Shown here in pieces: positions 13,401-24,400 of a DNA stretch of 64,000 nucleotides; the stretch's first letter is position 1, and every line of letters starts with the position of its first letter. The stretch lies in contig OZ037773.1 of the NCBI GenBank assembly GCA_964035545.1, positions 2,259,251 to 2,323,250 on the forward strand. Direction: 5' to 3'. The notes under the pieces are model-generated. The model was not told where the DNA came from and did not search any database. It was given only the letters and a program-made list of their open reading frames with translations. The DNA is from Bugula neritina (Eukaryota > Bryozoa > Gymnolaemata > Cheilostomatida > Bugulidae). Made by a program: the position numbers and the translations under genes.

Positions 13401-16400
13401 GGAGCTAATCATGTGTGAAACTTGCGGCTGTCAAGCTGTACACACACAGTGTGGTAAATTGAAGAGGAAGGACAAGGAGTGGCTGTGTAGCATGTGCAGG
13501 GGAACCACTTCTGGTAAGTTATCCCTCTCCCTTTTTATATGTATCATTTGATCCAAGGCTAAGGTGTGATAACCTCTGGACAGCTGAAAAAAGTCGGTAT
13601 CTGTAAAGGAGCAGCTAGCTTAAGGACCTTGTAATAGCAATGCCCTTCTTGCTTTGGTCATATCAAGAGATTAAACAATTCCATGGCTCTACTCCTAAGG
13701 CACAGCTGTGTTTTGTGGAGTGTTTAAGTTTGTGTATCAAATGATTACATTACTTAGAAGAAAATCATAGCTAGTAAGTAGTAAGATGTGTAAACACTCA
13801 TTCGGCATTGTGATCTTGTAGTCTGTATTTCTTTTCAGTTTTTATTTTAGTCTGTGGGAACCACAACATTTACACGTACAACTTGAAAAATATAAATATC
13901 TGTTATGTACAAAATAAGTGATTTAAATTTTAAAACATAGTATTTGATGTTTCTCTCTTGTTTGAAGTTGCTTTCTCACAGTTTGTGTTCAGTCAAATAA
14001 TTTGCCAGTCTGAGTATTAGATTATGGGCCGTGTTTGAGTTGACTTTGGGCTTGTGTACTCCTACTACTATGCTTGTTTTACTCTTTGCTATGGAGATAG
14101 TCTGGTCTAAGCTGCGCCCCACAATACTGTGCGGTTGGGCACTGAGGCAACAATATTTCTTGTTCTCCAAGACTATACCTGAAAACAAGAGAAAACAACT
14201 ACTAAATAGTTTTAGTTGAATGCAATGTAATATCATTACCTATAATATAATATTATGCAGTTTGTTGTAACAACACACACATATTAATGTTTTGCTTCTA
14301 GTTATACACACAAGAGCACGCACATACCACGCACATTGTAAGCAGTAGAGTAGAGTCTATATGATGATATTAAAATCCTGCAAAATCTTCCACTATCCAC
14401 TAATTAGAAACTCAAATACTCTTGAAAAGTATTTTTACAAGATAATTGGAAAATTATTCCATCATACTTATTGTAGCTGAGGTGGTTCTTATAGTACATA
14501 GGATTGCAATAATTAAAACAGGCCTGTTAAATATTTTAATCTTTTAACATTCTGGAAATTGTATAAATTAACTATAAGTAGGAAATTGAAGTAAAAATGT
14601 TGCGAAAAGATCTTTAAATTTTTGTAACTCTAATGATGTAAATGTCCAATAAGATTATACAAATTCACCCAATCACAGACTTGCTCAGTGCCTTTGTTCA
14701 CCAAGTAGTCAACAAAAATACCAATTAAACAGCGACTAATCAACTGACTACCAGCTTACTCTGAAAATCTCACTGACATTTAGTTAGAGATTTCATATCA
14801 GCCTCAACACTGTTCTATCTAGTACCTTCTTCATATATCTTTGTTGGATCTACGAAGGCCTTGCACAGTCTACTTATTTCTTCCTTTGTCATGTTCTGAC
14901 CAACACTGCACCACTTTACTCCTTCCAGACTATATATACCTGCGCTTGATATTACTCCGCTACCTGAAATAGTGCAGTTGTGAACTTTTGTGGCATATAG
15001 TTTATAGGTCTATATATATAATATATAGTATATATAATGTAAGTTCTAGTCAGTAGTAGTAGTAGTGGTAGAGGTAGTGGTAGTAGTAGTAGTAGTAATT
15101 GTAACACTATTACTACTACTAGTAGTGATGGTAACTGTAACACTACTACTACTAGTAGTGATGGTAACTGTAACACTATTACTATTAGTAGTGATGGTAA
15201 CTGTAACACTATTACTACTAGTAGTGGTGGTAACTGTAACACTATTACTACTAGTAGTGGTGGTAACTGTAACACTATTACTACTAGTAGTGGTGGTAAC
15301 TGTAACACTATTACTACTAGTAGTGGTGGTAACTGTAACACTATCACTACTAGTAGTGGTGGTAACTGTAACACTATTACTACTAGTAGTGGTGGTAACT
15401 GTAACACTATTACTACTAGTAGTGATGGTAACTGTAACACTATTACTACTAGTAGTGATGGTAACTGTAACACTATTACTACTACTATTAGTGATGGTAA
15501 CTGTAACACTATCACTACTAGTAATAAGAGTGTTTCGAAACACCCACATCGCCAGCTATCCGCACTTACTTATTAATACATTCTCCACAAATTCCCTCCA
15601 AGATGAAGGTTGCTTCTGTTCGGTGGATATTGTCTGTATGTGTTGGCGATATCGCTCTGCTCGTCTAGAAGGATGTGACATCATTTCTTCTGTTAGTCAT
15701 CACATCAGAGCGTTACCATCTGTTCTGACTTTGGGCAGGTTCTGCTGTGTCAATGTGAAGATTTGTTGTTCTCAAATAGTAAATGTACACTAAACCAACA
15801 CTGCCTCCCTGCCTTGCTCGTTCTACTACAATACACGTGTTGATTATTGCATACTCGAAATTCTATTGAATTTTTATAAACTAATTAAAATGCTGTTGTT
15901 TCGAGGCGGTCTACTCAAATTTTGTTTGTTTTGCTGACGTAATCTTAGGCAGCATACAAATCATAGCTCTTTTGTATCCTTTCATGTTCCCTACACTGTT
16001 TGTCTAAGGCATACAGCAGTAACTATGTTCAATATTTATATTGTGTTATACTTTCCCATTATTTTCTCCAAACACTAAACAGTGCATAGGAGTAAAAAGA
16101 GTGTAGCCGTCAAACTAGCAATCCATATTTTCTCATTCATATAATCAGAGCTAAAAGTTGGGAATTTAAAATCAAATCTTACCATTTCTAGTACTATTAA
16201 ATCAATATTTTGATGGCCTACAGATTTGTAACTTAGAAAAAGCTATATAATATAATAATAATATTAATAGACTAATAATTTTACCTTTTATTTGATGGAA
16301 CTAGGTGGTTGGTGTTGCATCATCAGACCTCCAGCTTATCACTGGCATGATGGAACGTGATATGCTTTACAAATCTAATTGACTGCTTCAAGTGTTTGCA

Positions 16401-18750
16401 TAACAAAGGTGTGTTTAAAGTTTGGTATTGGGTAAACAAGCACCCACTTTCCTTGATTGTTTGGATCTACCGGTCAAGTGTGATGGAAATAATTGCCTGT
16501 TTAGTATTGCTGTTTAACTTACAGGAAATAATCTACTTTAACACGCTCTACTTGAACTTAGGCATGATTTCAAGTTATTAAAATAAATATTTTTGTTCTG
16601 TTTAAATGGTTTTAATGGACTGTTTGTAGTTAGAGATTTGTCCAATCAATATCAACTGCAATTCTGCCACTGTAGACAGCTGACCCCATGGGAGTGGGTA
16701 CGTCTGCACTATTTAGTTGAACCTCACGCAAGTTTATAGTCACTATCCCTGATGGAAGGGGTTTATTGTTGAATAGGACTAAGGACTTATTTAGATGAGG
16801 CATAGGAGCACTTATGACTGCATGCTCTTCCTAACATCACCAAAAACCTTTGCCAGGCTCAAACCCATGACTTCATGCTTACTAAGAAAATGCTCTAAAG
16901 TCTAACCCGTAGACCACGGCTGCTCCTTTAGCACATCAGTTAGTGGCAGTTAATTTAGCAGCTTATATGTTGCTACACTCTGGGCAGTCTGCAAAACCTT
17001 TCCTTGCTCTGTATAGCAGCAAACAAATGTCAAATTATTTGAAATACAAGCACACTAGCTTCACATTTATAATATTGTTCTAATGTGGGTTGTGTGTTAC
17101 GTGGCAAGTAAATATTATAAGGTAAAGCGTTAATTAAGATGCTTCATTAAAAACAGTAAAAAATTTGTTTTTAAATTTGAAGGTGATTTTTGCACTCTCA
17201 TTTATGAGCTCTTGCATTCCAGCGGTAAAAATTGATGGTGATTTTAGCCCATGTTGGCCATCATTGTGAAATAATACATCCATTGTGGAATTATCTACTT
17301 TTATTTAGAGTTATTAGGACACATAGTAGCTCTACCTTTCCTTTCTACACATATTCATTTATTTTACGGCAATACGTCTGCTCGGGTATATTGGCAGACG
17401 CAGAATTGTTGATGTTTCAAATATTCTGTTCTGAAAAATGAACTCAAAGTTTGTAAATTTAAGAGATGATAGAAAAACATGCAAGAAAAGATACAAAAAT
17501 ATTTTGATAGTAACTGTTGATATAAATAAGTACATTACATAGGCTCATGACCTTTTAGTATCACTAAAGTACGACTCAAGTTTGACTTAAAGGATTGCTC
17601 TATCTTGTCTAATAAATGGCCATTTAGGTCAAACACACATAATATTGTGTTTTTCTAAGCATGCATTGACAAAAAGCATTTGACCAAAGGTAGAAAAAGT
17701 TAGTTGAGGTTGAGGGTGTAGATTGGTAACAGCCAAAACGCCGATTTTGAAATGAACTGGGAAATGTGACGTAACAGCGCCAGCATTCCTGCTGGTCACG
17801 TGACTATACAAATGAATAACTATAGAAATATGACTGTGAGATGTAATCTTTCAGCTCGTAATTTGTATATTTATAGAAGTGCAAATGTGAATTATCTCAA
17901 TCTATAGTTTTTTGACATTTTAAATAACATGTATGTGATAACATTAGGCCATATTTTGCTTGTAAACATTAGAAAAAAGCATTGCAAAAACATGCATTCT
18001 TTAGGATGAATGCCCGCGATCGATCTAAACTAGGTCAGATTGTGCAATATTACGGGCGCATCAAAGCTGACCTACATAGCGCACTGTAACTGCTTGAGCG
18101 TTATTGGTTGATGTTGTGCCCAGCAACCTTGAATACTAGCGTTATAGTTAGCACGTGCAGCATAGTTACTGGCGTTCATACGTCACGTATTAGGCTATTC
18201 TTTTTCATGACTGAAAATTTTACCTCCCTCAAAATTGGAATTTTGAAAAGCTGTTTTCTAGGCACATATCCCTTTGCAAAGCCACAATTGTTTGCATACA
18301 CATTAGATTATAGTTCATAATTATAATGTGATTGTAATAAACTAAGATTGAGCAATCCTTTAAACACACTACTTGAAGGTAACTGCTATGGTTTTTAGGT
18401 TCTTCCAAAGAGAATGAAGTACCACCTGAGCCCCAAACGCTTAAATCTGAAAACAAAAGACAGAGCAGCAGTTCAAATTCCATTCCTCCAAAAAAAACTA
18501 AACCCTCAAAAAGGTACAGAATGGTGTGAATCACATGAAATCATTGTTTTGGTGAGCTGATTCTGTTGGCTTTATACTAAATTTGTTTGTTTGCAGCAGT
18601 AGTAAAAAGAAGGCACTGGCAAAGGGTGTGAAGACCTTAGATAACTACTTCACAGTCACAAAACGGTCCAGCACTGGTCTCTCAGTCAGCAGCGACTCTC
18701 AGTTCAACTCAAGATTTCAGGTAGTCCAGGTGTTCCTTGGTGTTGTGTGA
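10412..18750 (+). CDS. PHF7/G2E3-like PHD-RING E3 ubiquitin ligase, nine exons
   Basis: Exons: 10412-10549, 10970-11071, 11327-11451, 11884-12026, 12381-12522, 12846-12962, 13395-13513, 18399-18513, 18597-18750. Phases agree, giving 384 residues. Order: an extended PHD zinc finger (CVFC, AHNFCL, GFLIEDI, KCSFCKVKGGSIGC, SYHYGCG, SYCKKH; residues about 18-125), a RING-like finger (TCYICYENL, WYHRQCIEDMAYSAG, FKCPLCNN; about 145-200), then another PHD-like finger (VCICPQG, CETCGCQAVHTQCG, WLCSMCRG; about 240-295). This is the PHF7/G2E3 architecture, known as a chromatin-associated E3 ligase family. The HECT domain of G2E3 is absent, which favours PHF7. The tail is basic and serine-rich and contains TLDNYF. 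The last exon could have an alternative donor at CAG/GTAGTC. Confidence 0.88.
15053..15527. repeat. 33-bp minisatellite
   Basis: About 14 copies of a 33-bp unit made of AGTAGTGGTGGTAACTGTAA followed by CACTATTACTACT. Unit junctions read ACTACTAGTAGT, a perfect palindrome. The length is a multiple of three and the unit has no stop codon in several frames on both strands, so long Val/Leu/Thr or Ser frames appear; I treat these as artefacts. Confidence 0.95.
16726..16926 (-). mobile_element. tRNA-derived SINE, copy 2
   Basis: Best preserved head of the family: on the - strand GGAGCAGCCGTGGTCTACGG then GGTTAGA, and a B-box-like GGGTTTGAGCC. It carries the GGAAGAGCATGCAGTCATAA core and the same TAGTGACTAT 3' part as the other copies. 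It lies in intron 7 of the PHF7-like gene. Confidence 0.82.
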
Positions 18751-21471
18751 CAGATACGGAGGCTGACATTTCAGTTCCAGTATTTGCAAAAAATTGATAT
18801 TATAAGTAATGAAATTGGTAGTGTCAATAAAAATGTGTTTTTATTTTACTAGTATGTTAGTTATACTTGGAAAGTTAGTGAAATCATGCCAAAATTCTTT
18901 ATTATTAGGATGGTTAAAAAGAAGAGAGAAAATAACTCCAAAAGAGAACGCTGCAGCATTAATTATCACTACTATTAGAAACACACTCATACTATAGAGA
19001 AAAGACAACCCTAGAAGTTCATTTTTTAAAGAGAATGGCTTGGCATACCATAGACTTCTGCAGCTTTAATATTGTGACTTGTAGTCTAATTTATTCCTCC
19101 AACCGAATTGGATTTCACTGAAACCCATTTACTTGTTTATTCATATGTAATATGGATCTTATTTATGTATAATCTTAATATCTAACATCTACTGTGTTAT
19201 AATAATGGTACTACCTCCAGAATTATGTAAATGACTGATAGCTATAGTTATATTTAGGACTTGTAAATGTATAAGTTTCAGCTTCTAGTTGAGTCACCAT
19301 TTAAGTATATTGTGCTATTATATATGTTTTATATGTAAGATATGTGGTTAAATATATTTACTAAAAAATATGCCAACTTCTACACATGATACATGCAAAT
19401 TCCCATACATGTAATAATTTATAACAAAAATTGGTGAATTATTTTACGTTTGAGTTTCCAATAAAATCTATTCCACTAATCTTATTATGTTTTATTCACT
19501 TCTTTGATAGAGCCGGCATATAAATTTTGTCGGAAGAGTTGTGTTTATGTGTAGCCTAAGTTCTGGGATATGTTGAGAACAGTTTCATCTAGAACGTATA
19601 ATATACTTATTCGTTTATTTATTGCTTATGGTATTCAGGCAGCAATCATTTGACTTGTGTGAGTCCAAGCCACATTCTAGATTTTACTCACTTAACTTCA
19701 ACAAATATTTTACAAACCGAAGTGTTATGTAGTAATTAGCTCTAGGCCTGTGACCCTTCAAAAAGTTGTAGCCTGCCTGATTAAAGTATCTTTAGATATG
19801 CACAATTTAAAGATATAAAATATAATAAGCAATAAAGTTCATAGCAAAACTCACATTGACTGGCGATAACAATGACGGTAGCAATTTAGTTCAAGTGTCC
19901 AGTCAGAAAATAAGTAGAAGATAGAAATTACCTGCCCAAAAAGAAAATCTGCTGTATCACAACCATGATTGATGTCGGTGTATAGCTATATTGAGTGACT
20001 TTACCTTGTATCAATTTCAAATTTTGGTGATTAGTTTGCTTATGTTCGGCATCTATTATGAGGGTCTGCTAAGTTTTCACAAAATAAGTCATACTATATT
20101 GATGGTAAGTTATTGACTACATCATATCTAACACAAGAAGCCCCTAAAAGCTCATGCAAGCTAATAGTCACTATACATGTGAGAGACCTCTGGTGGAAAT
20201 TAGGGATTTTCAGTAAATCGGGCTAAGGACTTATCCATATGTGGCCCATGAGCAATTATGACTGGATGCTCTTCCTAACATCACCAATGGCCTTTACTGG
20301 GGATCAAACCCATGACTACGGATTTATTAGATAGACGCTCTAAGACCTAGACCACAGCTGTTCCTTTCAAGATAACCCCTAGTGCTCTATAGAACTTAGT
20401 CTTTATTAACCATGCAATATATGATATTCTAGAGAAAAGGGTATCAAATGGAATCTCTGTATTTGCAATAACCGCCATGCTCCCTGTCTTTCCAATTCTC
20501 TTGTTGTGAAGTCAGTGGCTTAAAGACATAGAAGGGCAACATGCAGCACCAATTATTGCGTGTGTTATTTATAGAATATAGATTATTAACAGAATTGCCT
20601 ACTGGTACAAGTGAAAGTACCCTCATTTTGAGCTTCGTCATGACAGGCTTTTTAAGGCTGGGGTATGATACGACATTATTCAACAGATATAGCTGATCTT
20701 TTTTGTACAAGCGTGATAATATCTTTTAACTGGTGTATAAATTACTTGTTTATCAATAATTATATATGCAGGGTTTGCTTACTATTTATTATGTGTTGTT
20801 TATTATCAGATAAAATTTCAATTTTTAATTTAAGTAGGTTTGTGGTTTTTCAGTCTTATTTTTAAGCCATCGTCGCATAGCAATTAACCCAGTGCCATTC
20901 ATTTTATAACAACTTTAGTTGCATTTAAAATATCTGCTTGGGAGTTGACTTTTGTGAAAAATATACAAATAAGACAGGATGGTATTTGATTGTAATAATA
21001 ATTTATTTGACAGGACCATGGCGTATTTATTCAAAATTATATTAAAATCTTTAGAGAAGTATTCAAGGAAAAAACTCAGAAAATCTGTTTAGTTTAATCC
21101 AATCATTAGCTCTTAGAATAAAAATATAATAATGACATGGTTCAAAGTCAAACATAAAAATATACTTTCATAAATCATTTAGCCCAAATACATGGGTGAA
21201 CAACAAAATAAATAAAAACAATATCGCAGGCAGCCTAGACATCTGCAAACAGCATTGTATGAATTTACTATCCTTTGGTAAGTTCATGTCCCAACAACAA
21301 AAGTAACAAAGTTTTCAAGATCTTAGAATTCTTGCACCCACGTGTGGCGACTGAAAGCATCAATATTGAAAGGTAACACACAGACAGTAGAATAATGTTT
21401 TTTTATGATAGTAAACCCTTATACAGCTGTGTTTGCAGATATATGGCACATAACATTTGTGGTTGTTATTT
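18751..21471. other. Intergenic region between convergent genes
   Basis: 3' flank of the PHF7-like gene and 3' flank of the convergent selenoprotein gene. It holds one SINE copy. Short open frames at 18809, 20444 and 20665 have no recognisable domain or splice context. Confidence 0.55.
20152..20367 (-). mobile_element. tRNA-derived SINE, copy 3
   Basis: On the - strand: GTGGTCTAGGTCTTAGAGCG (A-box region), GGGTTTGATCCC (near-consensus B box), the GGAAGAGCATCCAGTCATAA core and the shared 3' segment. Confidence 0.82.
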
Positions 21472-24400
21472 TTAGAGGATAATGCAGCCTCTGTCAATTT
21501 CTGTGACAACTTCAGGTTTTTTTGCTCCTTTGGAAACTTCAATAATTTCTTCTAAGACCTATAACAATTCATTTTATAGTGAATAGTTCAGTTTCTCATG
21601 TCTTCGATAATAAGAGTTGTGCCCACAATAAAAGCACACCAGTTAACCCAAATAATATAGAAACTAATATTAAGAAATCCCATACACATTTCATTTATGC
21701 AGCATTAAAATACTCATGTAAACTTTGAATTTTCAAGTCAGTTCAATGACTAAGCTGTGTGTTACAGCAGCTACTGTAGGAATGGCATGCAATGAAAGTC
21801 AGCAATACTATTAGTTTTATAATACCAGGATTTCAGAGTCGACTAGAAAGAAGCAATCAGAAATCTCAAATTAATTCAAAACATGTGACCTGGCACCACA
21901 AAACAAGGGATGTATATAAAATGTTGAAAACCTAGTTATTACTATGGATTGATAGAGCAGACTTTTTCAAACATTATGCACTTTATTTGAAGTCTCTAGC
22001 ATAAATAGAACTCGAGATATCAGTATTTAAAAACTTTAACGTTTCTAGAATTTCTAAATTACTGTTTCGAGAAAATCGCGTTTAAAGTTGGCAACTCTAG
22101 AATAAGTTGAGAATTATTTGTTTACAATTTACAAGCCTTAGCAACGGGTCTTTGTATAATAGGAATAGTGACAAATTTGGTATCAAAATAATTGTGAAAG
22201 TTTGGGCTTTCTGTTAAACTAAATTTTATGTTGCCTCAACATAAAATTAGGTCAAATATGGCCACCAAACTTTTTGTCAAATTTATTTGTCAATTTGCTT
22301 TTTACTTTCTTTAATGATTGAAAGGTTCAACAATTCCAGCAAAGAAGAGGATGTCTCAGCAAATTGTGAGTTGAGATATTTAAATTAGGCATCCAAGTCA
22401 GCAGAAAGTCATATAAAACAAAATGGCAGCTGCTTCCTGTTATACATTGAATATCTTCCTCTCCTCTAATATATTGTGTAATATATCGAACTGCAGCTAT
22501 TGAGCTGTGCTGTTTCATAGTTATTGCTTAATGAGTAGAACACTTATGAGAAAATCATTTGACTATTATGAGATCATTCGAGATTCATTCATAAATATTT
22601 TTATAATCTCTAATGGCAACTAAATTTAGTAATTGATGTTGAAAATATAAACATAAAATCAGCGATTAGAACTTTTGAGTTTTATTAGGCATTAATATTC
22701 ACATTTAAAACATCAAATACATTATTTTAAAAAAATAATTAAATGCAGTAACAAATCCAGCCTGGATACAACCATTATGCTTGAATTAACTCTAATCAAG
22801 AAAAGAAAATTAGGTAGCTTCTACGGTTTTTGCAAAAAGGGCACTTTTCATCTTTCTACTTCCTTGGTCTTCATAATACGAGTTTACAGAGTATGGACAC
22901 ATAACATCATGTATGTGGCAAAAAGCTTCATCTATATCATCAGCTGATTTTCTAGCAATTATAGATGCTGCTACTTGCCATCCATTCTGCCAATCTACCC
23001 ATCTATTGTCTATTCCAGAGCTGCAAGTACAATGTTGACTTTTTTAAATAACAAAAGAAAACGGTAGCTTGATTAGAAATTATACGCAGTCATATTATAA
23101 AAATTTAGTTGGTTAAACACTCTTGTGGTACTATTATGGCAGCAGTTAATTGTCATCCTGCATTATATCAATATTTAAATTTATTGAATTAAACAGAACA
23201 ATTTAAATTAAAAAAATTGTTGCAAATTTTCAAGCACATCATTAAAAGACTGCAAACCTGTTTATGAATGAAATAAGCAGAAGCCATAACCTTGCAAGCC
23301 AAAATTCAGAGTGTCTACATTAGAAGTGTTAGATTGATAGGTAGTAGAGTTGTGTAGGTATAAGTCTTCACTCTAATGCTCTCATAAGTCCACTTTCTAG
23401 AATGTACAGAATATCGTATTATTCTATATTAACATAGTATTATCAGTAAAATTACACATTATGCACTTGAATATCTAGCCTATCTGCAATTGGCAATTTT
23501 GAAGCAATGTCTTTCGATAACTATTAACCACTCAGGCATTTAATTGAGTAAAAAAGCTAGCTAAATGCAACTGAATATATTAAAGACATTTACTATAAAA
23601 TCAATTTGAATTCAATAAATTACTTCAAAATATGAATAAACTTTTGCTCATCCTTTATAATGAAATTAAAAAGTTTAGACTATTTATGCATTCAGTTAGT
23701 GTTACTACTCACTAAATAATACTACAAGTAACTTACTGAAGAACTAAGTCAGTCAACTATAGAATCACCATGAACTCGCATTAATATTTCATCATTATAC
23801 TCATTTACATTTAATCACATTTACCATTTCAATTTGGTTATAGGTGATGCTTTTATCAATATAAATAGGATTACCAATAGAGTTTTGACAGTAACTGTAA
23901 GCCTGCATAATGTGATAAAGATTTTATCATTATATTTTAAATCAAACTTTGAGCTAATTTAAAAATCACAAAAGTAAACGGTAGTTTGACTAGTAGGCCT
24001 AATGTTAATACTAATAGTAATAGTAATAGCAATCAGTAACTGTATTCACAAAATCTAAGACAGAGACTAAAAGTTACTAAGAATAAGTCCAATTTAAATT
24101 TAAATATCAACTACAGAATAAATCAATAAATATAATACTATCAGTATAAATATCAAGTTTTAAGACCGAAGGCGAAACTCAGAGTCAGACTCAAATAGTG
24201 AAGTTATAATTATTAATTAATATTATTACTTATAGTTATAGTTATACTATTAATAGTAATGAGCTACATTTGGTTTTACTGCCAAATACCAGTATCAGTA
24301 AATCATGAATGATATTCATTATGATTATCATTATGATTAACCGTACCTCAAACTGTGAGTCATAGTGAGAGTCATTTAAATAGTTACTAGTAGTAGTATA

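Larger units (their letters stand above)
13514..18398. other. Long intron 7 of the PHF7-like gene
   Basis: A 4.9-kb intron, much longer than the others in this gene. It contains the 33-bp minisatellite and a SINE copy, annotated separately. The rest is AT-rich with no exon I can support. GTAAGT donor and TTTTTAG acceptor are clear. Confidence 0.7.

Noticed and set aside
14952-15793. Val/Leu- and Thr/Ser-rich frames up to 242 codons
   Set aside because: Produced by the 33-bp minisatellite inside an intron; similar frames occur on both strands.
22485-22518. SECIS-like core (ATGA, 13 bases, AA, 11 bases, CGAT) on the - strand
   Set aside because: The apical loop is too small and the lower stem is poor. 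It lies in an intron of the preferred selenoprotein model, not in its 3' UTR.
23737-23756. 20-base micro-exon joining selenoprotein exon 3 to the 22810-23020 exon
   Set aside because: Phases fit, but the acceptor is weak, and the exon at 21558-21472 gives the family-typical C-terminus instead. Kept only as a possible isoform.
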